DNA of 18,321 bases from Firmicutes bacterium UBA3936 (GCA_002385745.1 DGEC01000115.1:1-18321), one strand, 5' to 3'; positions 1 through 8,712 are shown, counted from the stretch's first letter. Translations and numbers: made by a program. Notes: generated by a model not told the origin, from the letters alone.

Positions 1-20
1 ACACGGCAACTTTGAACAGT

Positions 21-54
21 AACAAGCCGCTGCCCAGGCAGCGGCTTGTTTTTC
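21..54 (+). terminator. Intrinsic terminator, strongest on the plus strand
   Basis: A perfect inverted repeat (bases 21-34 pair with 37-50, GC-rich core) is followed on the plus strand by TTTTT. On the minus strand only two T follow the stem. It therefore best ends a plus-strand gene lying left of the window, but the stem also lies just downstream of the minus-strand cytochrome gene (stop at 64) and may serve both converging transcripts. Confidence 0.8.
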
Positions 55-63
55 AGGCAGAAT

Positions 64-312
64 TTAACCGGCAGGTTCGTGACAACTCAGACAGTCATCG
101 TAGTTGCCGGCGCCGAATTTATCATCGTGAGAGTCCGTTATGTCGCTATGACAGTCCAGGCAGTCGCTATAGGCGCCCTCAGTGCTGTGGGGAGTCGGCG
201 GGCCTTTTGCTCCGTTTTCGCTATTATCCGCCCGCTCTCTCTCCGACCACACATAATATGCAAGTCCGGCCAGGATCACAATGGCCACAATAATAAAGAC
301 AGTGCGGCTCAT
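64..312 (-). CDS. Small membrane-anchored diheme c-type cytochrome
   Basis: An 82-residue protein. Residues 4-22 form a single hydrophobic helix followed by charged residues (SERER), which reads as an uncleaved N-terminal anchor with the rest outside the membrane. The exported part has two heme c motifs, C51-LD-C54-H55 and C74-LS-C77-H78, joined by an acidic and His-rich segment (H42, H62) that could supply distal heme ligands. The start is ATG 312 because GGAGG at 319-323 lies 6 nt upstream; an upstream in-frame GTG at 318 overlaps that ribosome site. The gene begins 25 nt after the ligA stop and is probably cotranscribed with it. An electron-transfer role is inferred from the motifs. I do not recognise a named family, and the link to ligA has no obvious functional logic. 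Confidence 0.8.
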   Translation of the reverse strand: MSRTVFIIVAIVILAGLAYYVWSERERADNSENGAKGPPTPHSTEGAYSDCLDCHSDITDSHDDKFGAGNYDDCLSCHEPAG

Positions 313-337
313 AACCACCCTCCGTATTTTTGCTTTA

Positions 338-2368
338 TTATTCTCCTCCGGAGGGTGTATTATCCGCAGCGGAAAGCATTTTCAGCAAATCTGCTTCACT
401 AAGAACGGGAATGCCCAAGTTCCTTGCCTTCTCAAGCTTGCTGCCGGCCTTTTCCCCTGCAAGGACAAAGTCGGTTTTTTTGCTGACGCTGCCTGTGACC
501 TTGCCGCCGGCTTCCTCAATCAACCTTGTGGCTTCCTCGCGGGTATAGTTCGGCAGCGTTCCTGTCAGGACAAAAGTTTTTCCCCGCAGAAGCTGTTCAC
601 GCCCATCCGCCTTTTCAGCGGCGGTAAAGTTAAGGCCGGCGCTGCGCAGCCGCGCAAGCAAATCACGGCTTTCTTCCAGAGCGGCGAATTCCGCTATGCT
701 CTCTGCTATTTTTGGCCCTATTTCCGGCACTTCTTCCAGTTCGGCGCTGTCCGCCGCGAGTATCCTGTCCAGGCTGCCGAAATGTCCGGCCAGGATTTTT
801 GCCGTTCTGGCGCCGACATAGCGGATTCCCAGGGCGTACAGCAGTCGCCAAAGGGGCTGCTGCTTGCTTTTTTCTATAGCCAAAATAAGATTGTCCACGG
901 ATTTTTCCCCCTGGCGTTCAAGCTGCAGCAGCTCATCCCTTCGCCCGGCAAGGCTGTAAATATCGGCGGCATCCCTGATCAGGCCGGCTTCCAAAAGCTG
1001 CCTTGCAGTTGCCTCCCCCAGGCCTTCTATGTCCATGGCATCACGGGAAGCAAAGTGAATAATGCGCTCCAGCACCTGGGCGGGACAGGAGGGATTAAAG
1101 CAGCGCAGGGCTACTTCCCCGGCAAGGCGCCTGACGGTAGAACCGCAGGCCGGGCAGGATTCAGGCATCGAGAATTTCTCCTCGTTGCCTGTTCTTTTGC
1201 TTTTAACAACTTCCACGACTTCAGGAATAATATCCCCGGCTTTTTGGACAATTACATGGTCACCGACACGGACATCCTTGGCCAGCAGGATATCTTCGTT
1301 ATGCAGGCTGGCGCGCTTAACCACAGTTCCGGCCAGCCGAACCGGCTCCAGCTCGGCAATAGGCGTCAGGGTGCCAATCCGGCCTACCTGGACCGTAATG
1401 CCCAGCACCCTGGTTTCTGCCTGCTCTGCCGGGAATTTATAGGCAATTGCCCAGCGCGGGCTTTTGGCTGTAGTGCCCAGGCGCTCCTGCAATTCCAGGC
1501 TGTTGATTTTAATTACCAGACCGTCAATATCAAAGGGCAGGTCATATCTTCTTTCCCGCCAGCTTTCGCAGTAGGCAATGACTTCATCAAGGGATTTTGT
1601 TATCTTCAGGTAGGGGTTTATCCGCAGGCCCAGATCTTTTAAAGCCAGCAAAGCTTCATAATGGGTGGCAAAGACCAGTTCAGGCGAATATCCCAACGCA
1701 TATGTAATCATCTCCAACCGGCGCTCTGCCGCCACTCTGGGGTCCAGCTGGCGCAGGCTGCCGGCCGCCGCATTGCGGGGATTGGCAAAAAGGGGCTGCC
1801 CCGTGCGTTTCCTCTCTTCGTTCAGCTTCAGGAAAGCTTCCCGGGGCATATAAACTTCACCCCTGACTTCAACGGTAACCGGCCGCCTCAAACGAAGCGG
1901 TATGCTTTTAACCGTCCGCAGGTTATGGGTTATATCTTCCCCCACATTCCCGTCGCCGCGGGTGGCGCCCCGTACCAGGAGCCCTCTTTCGTACTGCAGG
2001 GAGACAGCCAGCCCGTCCACTTTCAGTTCAATAACAAATTCCAGTTCCGCTCCGGCGGCCAGGTTTTTTGCTCTCCGCGTAAAATCACGTAAATCGGCAA
2101 TGTTTTCGGCATTATCCAGGGAAAGCATGAGCACCCGGTGGACAACTGTGTCAAAGCCTGCCTTGACCTGACCGCCTACCCGCTGGGTGGGCGAGTCAGG
2201 GGTTACGATTTCCGGAAACTTTTCTTCCAGCTGCCGCAGGCGGCGCATTAAGTCATCGAATTCCGCGTCGGATATCTGCGGATCGTCCAGCACATGGTAG
2301 CGGTAATTATGCTCATTTATCTCCTGCCGCAATTTTTCTGCAAGCTTTTGGGCTTCCTTGCTCTCCAT
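338..2368 (-). CDS. ligA: NAD-dependent DNA ligase LigA
   Basis: 676 residues, the usual length for bacterial LigA. It seals nicks in duplex DNA using NAD+, acting at the end of replication, excision and mismatch repair. The N-terminal Ia domain (about 1-70, with HNYRYHVLD) binds NMN. The adenylation domain carries the nucleotidyl-lysine motif K116-V-D-G119. An OB-fold, a Cys4 zinc finger (CPAC...CFNPSC, about residues 405-430), helix-hairpin-helix repeats and a C-terminal BRCT domain (about 590-665, GKTFVLTGTL) follow in the normal order. ATG 2368 is preceded by GAGGTG. Only 9 nt separate it from the pcrA stop, so the two form an operon, the common Firmicute arrangement. The usual downstream gatCAB genes are absent; a small cytochrome gene follows instead. 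Confidence 0.98.
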   Translation of the reverse strand: MESKEAQKLAEKLRQEINEHNYRYHVLDDPQISDAEFDDLMRRLRQLEEKFPEIVTPDSPTQRVGGQVKAGFDTVVHRVLMLSLDNAENIADLRDFTRRAKNLAAGAELEFVIELKVDGLAVSLQYERGLLVRGATRGDGNVGEDITHNLRTVKSIPLRLRRPVTVEVRGEVYMPREAFLKLNEERKRTGQPLFANPRNAAAGSLRQLDPRVAAERRLEMITYALGYSPELVFATHYEALLALKDLGLRINPYLKITKSLDEVIAYCESWRERRYDLPFDIDGLVIKINSLELQERLGTTAKSPRWAIAYKFPAEQAETRVLGITVQVGRIGTLTPIAELEPVRLAGTVVKRASLHNEDILLAKDVRVGDHVIVQKAGDIIPEVVEVVKSKRTGNEEKFSMPESCPACGSTVRRLAGEVALRCFNPSCPAQVLERIIHFASRDAMDIEGLGEATARQLLEAGLIRDAADIYSLAGRRDELLQLERQGEKSVDNLILAIEKSKQQPLWRLLYALGIRYVGARTAKILAGHFGSLDRILAADSAELEEVPEIGPKIAESIAEFAALEESRDLLARLRSAGLNFTAAEKADGREQLLRGKTFVLTGTLPNYTREEATRLIEEAGGKVTGSVSKKTDFVLAGEKAGSKLEKARNLGIPVLSEADLLKMLSAADNTPSGGE

Positions 2369-2377
2369 AAAAACACC

Positions 2378-4495
2378 TCACTTTATTTTGCGCAGGGGCG
2401 CATAGCGGGCAATAACTTTCTTTAATCCCAGGGAAGGAAAGAAAATTGTCAAAACCCGGTCACCGTCGCTTAAAGAATCAACGCTTCTTACCTCGCCGAC
2501 TCCCCACCTGGCGTGCTCGACCCGGTCTCCGGCCTCCACATCCCCAGCTTCGCCCGGGACGGGTAAGTCAGGCGGAGCCTTCACTTCATCATCTCCTGAA
2601 AGTACGGTTTCCGGGATTTCACCGATAAAACGGGAAGGCGGAGCGGTAAAATACGAACCGAAAATATTGCGGTACCGGGCATAAGTCAGGTAAAGTACTT
2701 CTTGCGCCCGCGTAATACCCACATAGCAGAGGCGCCGCTCCTCCTCAATGCCGTCGGCAGTATCAAGAGAACGCTTGTGAGGAAAGAGACCCTCTTCCAG
2801 TCCGGCAATAAACACCACGGGAAATTCAAGGCCTTTGGCGCTGTGCAGGGTCATTAGAAGAACATCCGGCCCCTCATCTTCCAGTGTATCCAAATCACTG
2901 AGCAGGGAAAGCTGCGCAAGAAAAGCGTCCAGCGTCTGCTCCTCACTTTTCCGCAGAAATTCCCTGGCAACGGTCAGGAATTCATACAGGTTTTCCTCCC
3001 GGCTGCGGGCCTCTTCCGTATTTTCCGCCCGCAAGTCATCCAGGTAGCCGCTTCTGACCATTACCTGCTCCGCCAGTTCATCTACAGCCAAGTATTCCCC
3101 CATTTTCCGCAAATCTGCAAGCAAGGCGGCAAATTCCTGCACTTTTTTCACATGGCCGGAACCCAGGTTGGACTTGGGAGCTATGGACAAAGCAGTGCTG
3201 AGGGGAACATTTTTTTCAGCCGCCAGCTTGCGCAGGCGCTCCAGTGTCACGGCACCGATGCCGCGCCGCGGCACATTTATTATTCGCTGCAGGCTCAGAT
3301 CATCGGCGGGATTTGCCAGAACCCGCAGGTAAGCAATAATGTCTTTAATTTCCTTCCTCTCCCAGAACCTCACGCCGCCCACTATCTGGTAGGAAATATT
3401 TTCCCATAGCATGGCATCTTCCAGCACACGGGACTGGGCATTTGTCCTGTACAGTACGGCAAACTTATTATATCTTGCTGCCAGGCGACGTATCTCCCTG
3501 GCAATAAAGCGGGCTTCCTGCTTTTCATCTTCGGCGGCAAAGACGGTCACAGGCTCGCCCCTTTCCTTTCTTGTCCAAAGTTTTTTCTCCTTGCGGCCGG
3601 CATTGTTTTTCACCACATGATTGGCGGCTTCTAAAATGTTGCCCGTAGAACGGTAATTTTCCTCCAATTTGACCACCACGGCCTCGGGCCAGTCCCGTTC
3701 AAAATTCAGGATATTGCCAATATCGGCGCCGCGAAACTGGTAAATGGACTGGTCATCGTCGCCCACCACACAGATATTGCGGTGCTTCTCCGCCAGCAGG
3801 CGGACTATTTCGTACTGCACCCGGTTGGTATCCTGGTACTCATCCACCAGGATATAGCGGAATTTTTCCCGGTAATGAGCCAGCACGTCCGGGTTTTCCT
3901 TAAACAGCCTGATATTATAAAGCAGCAGGTCATCAAAATCCAGGGCATTGTTTTTATGCAGCCACTCCTGGTAGTGCCGGTAAATGCGGGACACCTGCCG
4001 CGTATAATAATCAGCGGCCGCCAGGGCATAACTTTCCTCGTCAGTCAACTCATTTTTTGCCCGGCTGATAACGGCAAGCACTCCCCGCGGCTTAATTCTG
4101 CTGTCCTCTATCATTAAGTCATTGATAATACTTCTCACCAGAGTCAGCTGGTCATACTCGTCGTAGATTGTAAAGGCGGAAGTCAGCCCCAGCCGCCCGG
4201 CATTTTCACGGAGAATGCGAACCGCTGCGGAGTGGAATGTCGATACCCACATCCCCGGAATATTGCCGACCAGTTCGGAAACGCGCACCCGCATTTCTTC
4301 GGCAGCCTTATTGGTAAAGGTCAGGGCCAGTATTTCCCACGGGCGGGCAAGCCCCTGTTCAATCAGATAAGCTATCCGGCAGGTAATTACTCTGGTTTTC
4401 CCGCTGCCCGCGCCTGCCAGAACCAGCAGGGGGCCCTCCGTGCATTCCACCGCTTTGCGCTGGTTTTCATTAAGGTCATCCAGATAAAAAGACAT
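2378..4495 (-). CDS. pcrA: ATP-dependent DNA helicase PcrA (UvrD/Rep superfamily 1A)
   Basis: 705 residues. A 3'-5' helicase used in nucleotide excision repair, clearing of RecA filaments and replication restart. The Walker A motif AGAGSGKT is at 27-34, the motif II box VDEYQDTN at 217-224, and motif III GDDDQSIYQFRGA at 245-257. Later come the helicase motifs LEENYRSTGNIL, LMTLHSAKGLEFPVVFI and YVGITRAQ. The last 60 residues (RVEHARWGVGEVRSV...) form the Tudor-like tail that binds RNA polymerase in PcrA. It starts at ATG 4495 behind GGGGAGG. A hairpin with a T-rich tail lies between it and yerC upstream, so some transcripts may end before pcrA. Together with ligA it forms a tight two-gene unit. 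Confidence 0.98.
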   Translation of the reverse strand: MSFYLDDLNENQRKAVECTEGPLLVLAGAGSGKTRVITCRIAYLIEQGLARPWEILALTFTNKAAEEMRVRVSELVGNIPGMWVSTFHSAAVRILRENAGRLGLTSAFTIYDEYDQLTLVRSIINDLMIEDSRIKPRGVLAVISRAKNELTDEESYALAAADYYTRQVSRIYRHYQEWLHKNNALDFDDLLLYNIRLFKENPDVLAHYREKFRYILVDEYQDTNRVQYEIVRLLAEKHRNICVVGDDDQSIYQFRGADIGNILNFERDWPEAVVVKLEENYRSTGNILEAANHVVKNNAGRKEKKLWTRKERGEPVTVFAAEDEKQEARFIAREIRRLAARYNKFAVLYRTNAQSRVLEDAMLWENISYQIVGGVRFWERKEIKDIIAYLRVLANPADDLSLQRIINVPRRGIGAVTLERLRKLAAEKNVPLSTALSIAPKSNLGSGHVKKVQEFAALLADLRKMGEYLAVDELAEQVMVRSGYLDDLRAENTEEARSREENLYEFLTVAREFLRKSEEQTLDAFLAQLSLLSDLDTLEDEGPDVLLMTLHSAKGLEFPVVFIAGLEEGLFPHKRSLDTADGIEEERRLCYVGITRAQEVLYLTYARYRNIFGSYFTAPPSRFIGEIPETVLSGDDEVKAPPDLPVPGEAGDVEAGDRVEHARWGVGEVRSVDSLSDGDRVLTIFFPSLGLKKVIARYAPLRKIK

Positions 4496-4512
4496 TTTTG
4501 CCTCCCCAAAAG

Positions 4513-4545
4513 AAAGAAAAAGCAGTGTTTACTGCTCTTTTTTTT
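4513..4545 (-). terminator. Hairpin with T-rich tails between yerC and pcrA
   Basis: AGCAGT (4521-4526) and ACTGCT (4531-4536) form a 6-bp stem with a 4-nt loop. On the minus strand it is followed by TTTTCTTTCTTTT, on the plus strand by C then eight T. It could attenuate or end transcription coming out of yerC before pcrA. The stem is short, so partial readthrough is likely; no minus-strand promoter between it and pcrA could be recognised. Confidence 0.5.
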
Positions 4546-4552
4546 GCTTCTG

Positions 4553-4852
4553 TCACGAGCTGTCACGGTCCAGGCGCTCCAGAACCAGATTGTAGCCACC
4601 TGCTCCGTAATGCAGGTAGCGCTTAACGCGGCTGATCGTCGCCGTGCTGGCTCCGGTATCCTTTTCAATCTGCTGGTATGTTTTGCCGTCCCGCAGCATT
4701 TTGGCTACCTGGAGGCGCTGTGCCAGAGCCTTTATCTCGCTTACCGTACAAACATCCTCAAAAAATTGATAACATTCTTCCACCGTTTCCAGAAGCAAAA
4801 TAGCTTCAAAAAGCATGTCCGTGCTTTTATCCTTCAGTTTATGGTTTGCCAC
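4553..4852 (-). CDS. yerC: YerC/YecD family TrpR-like DNA-binding protein
   Basis: 99 residues from GTG 4852, chosen because GGAGGTG lies 6 nt upstream and because the length then matches the family (about 100 residues). Longer in-frame starts exist but would read through this ribosome site. The protein is all helical. The centre (EIKALAQRLQVAKMLRDGKTYQQIEKDTGASTATISRVKRYL) is the TrpR-type helix-turn-helix, with the recognition helix around ASTATISRVKR. The family is a close relative of the tryptophan repressor with no settled ligand. In Bacillus yerC also lies near pcrA-ligA, and that conserved neighbourhood supports the call. The repressor role and target are unknown; autoregulation or control of the repair genes is only a guess. 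Confidence 0.93.
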   Translation of the reverse strand: MANHKLKDKSTDMLFEAILLLETVEECYQFFEDVCTVSEIKALAQRLQVAKMLRDGKTYQQIEKDTGASTATISRVKRYLHYGAGGYNLVLERLDRDSS

Positions 4853-4938
4853 AGTCTCACCTCCGGCAGCACTTTTTACTTCGTGACCAGGCAATGATTA
4901 TCCTTCCTGCAGCTATTCATTTCCCAAACAGGCACAAG

Positions 4939-5508
4939 TTAATCAACAAGCCGGGCCTGAACCGCTTCAGCAACACGGCGGAAATCCGTCACCATAACAT
5001 GGGCTTTGACCGTCCCGCGCAGCACAGCCGCCGGGTGATAGGTGGGATAAATCTTATAACTCGGTCCGTCGAACCAGCGTCCGCGCACATCGGCAAGACG
5101 GGCTCTCCTGTCAAGCAGGTTATGAACGGCAACAAGCCCCATGCAGACCACCACCCGGGGCTTAATAATCTCTATCTGCCGCTCCAGAAGAGGCCGGCAG
5201 GCCGCAAGCTCTTTCCGGTAAGGGTTGCGGTTTTTGGGAGGCCGGCACTTGCACGAACCGGTAATATAGACGTCCTGCCGGTCAATTCCGGCCAGAGCCA
5301 GGAGTTCCGTCAAGAGTTCTCCGGCCCGGCCCACAAAGGGCCTGCCCGTTTCATCCTCCTTCGCCCCGGGGGCTTCACCCAGTAAAAATATACGGGACCG
5401 GGGATTGCCCTCCCCGAAAACCAGCTTTTTTCTTCCTCTTCCCAGGCCGCATTTGAGACAGTTTTCATTGTCTGCCAAGAGTTTGGCAAGCAGTTCTTTT
5501 TCTGTCAT
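4939..5508 (-). CDS. udg: Uracil-DNA glycosylase, family 4 (iron-sulfur type)
   Basis: 189 residues. It removes uracil from DNA after cytosine deamination or dUTP misincorporation, starting base excision repair. Family 4 features are clear: motif 1 GEAPGAKEDETGRPFVGRAG (44-63), the motif TYHPAAVLR (156-164, with H158), and cysteines C17, C20, C88 and C104, whose spacing matches the four 4Fe-4S ligands of thermophile family 4 enzymes. C86 is an extra cysteine beside C88. It starts at ATG 5508 behind AAAGGAA, just 20 nt after the dnaE2 stop, so it is almost certainly in the SOS-controlled dnaE2 transcript. No terminator is evident in the 86 nt between it and yerC. The similar-looking phage polymerase-related UDG families are possible names, but the enzymatic class is secure. 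Confidence 0.94.
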   Translation of the reverse strand: MTEKELLAKLLADNENCLKCGLGRGRKKLVFGEGNPRSRIFLLGEAPGAKEDETGRPFVGRAGELLTELLALAGIDRQDVYITGSCKCRPPKNRNPYRKELAACRPLLERQIEIIKPRVVVCMGLVAVHNLLDRRARLADVRGRWFDGPSYKIYPTYHPAAVLRGTVKAHVMVTDFRRVAEAVQARLVD

Positions 5509-5528
5509 TATTCATTCCTTTCCCGGTC

Positions 5529-8500
5529 TTAATTCGCCGCCCGCTTTTCTTTTCCCTTTTCCGGCAAAAGGACAAGGGGCACGGCATCCTCCACCGCCAG
5601 GGAATCGCTTTCCTTTGTTTTTTTGCCTTTTAAAAGCAGCATATTTTCCTGCAGCTGCCGCAACAGCCTCCTGTGCTCCCGCGGATAAACAACGGCTTCA
5701 GCAAAACCGCTCTCATCGGACAGAAACAGGGTTAACATTATGCCCCCTCTCGGCAGGCGGCGGCGTGAACGGGCAAGAACTATGGCCGCCACTGTTGCCT
5801 CTTCTCCCGCTTTCTTCCGCGGCAGCTCCGCAAGCGGCAGGCGGGAAATCCCGGACAGGCGGCCGGCAAACCGGGCCAGAGGGTGACGGGAAAGGGTCAT
5901 GCCCAGCACTTCCGCTTCCGCGGCCAGTATTTCCTCCTCATTGTATTCGGCCAGTTCAGGAAGACTGCAGCCTGCAAGCGGCGGCCAGAGCGTCATCTGC
6001 CCCGGGAACCTGTCCGTGCGCTTGAGAATATAATCCAGGCAAGCCAGGGCCTGTCGCCGGTTAAGCCCCAGGCCGTCAAAGGCTCCGACCTTGATCAGGT
6101 TGACCAGGGCGCTGCGCCGCAGCGCACCGCGCCCGAGGCGGCGGCAGAAATCGGACAGGGACCGGAAGGGACCGGTTTGGCGAGCCTGCAGTATGGCGGC
6201 GGCACCCCGGCCGCCCAAATCCCGGACCAGGGGCAGAGGGGCGCGGATCGCAGTGCCTTCCGGCAGGTAAAGGAGGCCGCTGCGGTTAATATGGGGAGGC
6301 AGGACCTGTATGCCCCGCCTCCCGGCCTCATGTACGTAAACGGCGGTGCCGTAGTAGCCATAGCCCGTTGAAAGCAGGGCGGCATAATATTCCACCGGAT
6401 AGTGTCTTTTCAGATAGGCCGTCCAGTAAGAGACAAGAGCATAAGCGGCGGAATGCGCCTTGTTGAAGCTGTAGCCGGCAAAACGCGAGAGCAGCTCGAA
6501 AATTTCCAGGGCCTCTTCCCCGGTCAGGCCCTTTCTTGCCGCCCCGGCAAGAAACTTTTGCCGCCAGTGCTCCCGCAGCAGAGAAGAACGGCCTGCCAGT
6601 TCCCGGCGCAGGCGATCGGCCTCCCCGGGAGTAAACCCGCCGATTTCGCAGGCAATGCGCATCAGCTGTTCCTGGTACAAAATCACGCCGTAGGTTTCCG
6701 AGAGAACACCGGCCAGCTGCGGGTGGGGGTAAACGGTCTTTTCTGCTCCCCGGCGGCGGTCTATAAAGGTTTTCACAGTGCCGCTTTCCCAGGGGCCCGG
6801 CCGGTAGAGAGAAAGCAGGTGGATTAAGTCTGTAATCTTTTCCGGCGCCAGAAGACGCAGCACCCGGCGCATGCCGGTGCTTTCCAGTTGAAAGCAGCCC
6901 AGGCTTTCAGCGCGCCGCAGCATGGCATATGTTTCTTCATCTGCAAGAGGGAGTTCTTCCACGGCCGGGGCCCCTCCCTGCCGCCGGCGGATAAATGCCA
7001 GGGTATCATTGATAATAGTCAGGTTGCGGGAACCCAGAATGTCAATCTTTAAAAAACCCATGGCCTCAACATCATCTTTGTCCCACTGGCTAAGGACTTC
7101 CCCGGAGGGTCCCCGGCAAAGCGGCAACCGGCCGGTCAGGTCCGCCACTCCCAGGATTATTCCGGCGGCATGGGTGGAAAGATGGCGGCACATGCCTTCC
7201 AGCCTGCGGGCATTTTCCAGTATCCACCGCACATCCCTGTCCAAGAGCGGCTGCAGTTCCGGAGAATGGCGGGAAGCTTCGTCTATACTGCCGCGAAAGG
7301 AATAGCCGGGCATGGCCTCGGCCACGGCAGCCACTTTCGCGCTGCTTATCTCCAGCAGTTTGCCTACTTCCCGCACTGCCGCCCGGGCCCCCAAGGTGCT
7401 GAAAATACTGACCTGGGCTATACGTCCTTCGCCATAGCGGCTGCGCAGGTAAGCCAGCAGTTCATCCCGCCGGCGGTGGCAGACATCCAGATCTATGTCG
7501 GGGAAACCTTCCCGGTCGGCGCTGAGAAAGCGCTCAAAGTACAGGCCGTGGCGCAAAGGATCCACCCTTGTAATACCCAACAGGTAAGCCACCAGGCTCC
7601 CGCCGGCGGAACCGCGGCCGGGGCCAACCGGGATCCCTTCCCGGCGAGCCTTTTCCACCAGGTCCCGGACAATCAAAAAATAGGAAGCCAGCCCTTTGGC
7701 AAAAATGACGGACAGCTCACTTTCCAGCCGCCGCAGATACCCGGCATACTGCAGCCCTTTGTCCGCCAGGCTTTCCCGGCAGAGGCGCTGCAGCACCTGC
7801 TCCGCCGTCTCGCCCGGGAAAACAAGCTTTGGCAGGTGCATTCCTTCCCGCTGCAAAACAAAAGAGCAGCTTTCAGCCACCCGCAGGGTATTTTCGCAGG
7901 CCTGCGGGTAAGCGGCAAAGCGCCGCCGCATTACCTCCGGCGGCAGCAGGTAATAGCCAGTGCCGGGCAGGAAAAAATGAGCCGCTCCGGCCAGGGGTTT
8001 GCCGGTACGAATGCAGTTGAGCATCCGGTAAATTATATCATCGCCGGGCAGGGTATAATGCACGTTGTGGGTTGCAAGCAGCGGGACCCCTCTGCTTGCG
8101 GCAAGTTCAGCCAAAAGCCTGTTGCGCTTTTCCGTTCCCGGCAAGCCGGCATTTTCTATGGCCAGGTACAGTTCCTCGCAGCAGGGCAAGAGTCTTGCGA
8201 GCGCTTCCCCGGCCATTCCGGCACAGCTTGCGGGTTTCAAGGGATCAATTTCTCCTGCAGGATGCAGGATAACTGTCAGCCCCGGGCTGAAATCCGCCAG
8301 TTCCTGCGGCTGCAGCTGTTTTTGGCCCGGCCCGGCCAAGGCGAGCAGGTTCACCAAACGCACCAGATTGCTCCAGCCCCGGCGATTGCGCACCAAAAGG
8401 ACAGCAGGCAGGCCGCACAATTTTGTTTCCACGCCCAAAAGCGGAATAATTCCGTGCCGCAGGGCTGCCTGCGTAAAACGGACCGCCCCGTGCAGTGTAT

Positions 8501-8624
8501 TGTAATCCGTCAGCGCCACGGCCGGCATGCCCAGTTTCTTGGCCTGCAGCACCAGTTCTTCCAGGCGGCAGGCGCCGCGCAAAAAACTGTATTCGCTGTG
8601 AACCCGCAGATGGACAAAGGACAA
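5529..8624 (-). CDS. dnaE2: Error-prone DNA polymerase III alpha subunit, DnaE2/ImuC-like
   Basis: About 1031 residues, shorter than replicative DnaE1 and typical of the DnaE2/ImuC translesion group. The N-terminal PHP domain (FVHLRVHSEYSFLRGA, then ALTDYNTLHG) has Arg in place of the second His of the metal motif, as in E. coli DnaE, so PHP nuclease activity is doubtful. The palm has GPGRGSAGGSLVAY (about 334-347), PDIDLD (375-380) and FLKIDILG (about 525-532), which supply the catalytic aspartates. QWDKDD and SFLRGA are DnaE2-like. Helix-hairpin-helix and OB-fold regions end the protein. I chose TTG 8624 because GGAGG (8633-8637) lies 8 nt upstream; the longer TTG start at 8648 falls inside the LexA box. 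imuA/imuB partners are not in the window. Confidence 0.9.
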   Translation of the reverse strand: MSFVHLRVHSEYSFLRGACRLEELVLQAKKLGMPAVALTDYNTLHGAVRFTQAALRHGIIPLLGVETKLCGLPAVLLVRNRRGWSNLVRLVNLLALAGPGQKQLQPQELADFSPGLTVILHPAGEIDPLKPASCAGMAGEALARLLPCCEELYLAIENAGLPGTEKRNRLLAELAASRGVPLLATHNVHYTLPGDDIIYRMLNCIRTGKPLAGAAHFFLPGTGYYLLPPEVMRRRFAAYPQACENTLRVAESCSFVLQREGMHLPKLVFPGETAEQVLQRLCRESLADKGLQYAGYLRRLESELSVIFAKGLASYFLIVRDLVEKARREGIPVGPGRGSAGGSLVAYLLGITRVDPLRHGLYFERFLSADREGFPDIDLDVCHRRRDELLAYLRSRYGEGRIAQVSIFSTLGARAAVREVGKLLEISSAKVAAVAEAMPGYSFRGSIDEASRHSPELQPLLDRDVRWILENARRLEGMCRHLSTHAAGIILGVADLTGRLPLCRGPSGEVLSQWDKDDVEAMGFLKIDILGSRNLTIINDTLAFIRRRQGGAPAVEELPLADEETYAMLRRAESLGCFQLESTGMRRVLRLLAPEKITDLIHLLSLYRPGPWESGTVKTFIDRRRGAEKTVYPHPQLAGVLSETYGVILYQEQLMRIACEIGGFTPGEADRLRRELAGRSSLLREHWRQKFLAGAARKGLTGEEALEIFELLSRFAGYSFNKAHSAAYALVSYWTAYLKRHYPVEYYAALLSTGYGYYGTAVYVHEAGRRGIQVLPPHINRSGLLYLPEGTAIRAPLPLVRDLGGRGAAAILQARQTGPFRSLSDFCRRLGRGALRRSALVNLIKVGAFDGLGLNRRQALACLDYILKRTDRFPGQMTLWPPLAGCSLPELAEYNEEEILAAEAEVLGMTLSRHPLARFAGRLSGISRLPLAELPRKKAGEEATVAAIVLARSRRRLPRGGIMLTLFLSDESGFAEAVVYPREHRRLLRQLQENMLLLKGKKTKESDSLAVEDAVPLVLLPEKGKEKRAAN

Positions 8625-8645
8625 AAAAACCGCCTCCGGTTTAAT

Positions 8646-8659
8646 CAAACGTATGTTCG
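8646..8659 (-). promoter_or_regulatory. LexA (DinR) SOS operator upstream of dnaE2
   Basis: The minus strand reads CGAACATACGTTTG, a full match to the Gram-positive LexA consensus CGAAC-RNRY-GTTYG. It lies just downstream of the -10 box, around the expected transcription start, where bound LexA would block RNA polymerase. It also overlaps the alternative TTG start at 8648, which argues for translation beginning at 8624. Confidence 0.93.
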
Positions 8660-8665
8660 ATATGT

Positions 8666-8694
8666 ATTATATCCCACCGGAGACAGTTTCTCAA
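8666..8694 (-). promoter_or_regulatory. Sigma-A promoter of dnaE2-udg
   Basis: TTGAGA (8694-8689, 5 of 6 consensus) and TATAAT (8671-8666, perfect) are separated by exactly 17 nt. Initiation would fall near 8659, inside the LexA operator. The promoter occupies the short gap after the cobO stop at 8713, so dnaE2 is expressed independently of cobO. Confidence 0.88.
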
Positions 8695-8712
8695 CCGGAA
8701 AATTTTTGTCCT

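Noticed and set aside
281..1642. Long plus-strand open frame of 453 codons opposite ligA.
   Set aside because: It is the antisense shadow of ligA, has no family resemblance, and lacks a ribosome site.
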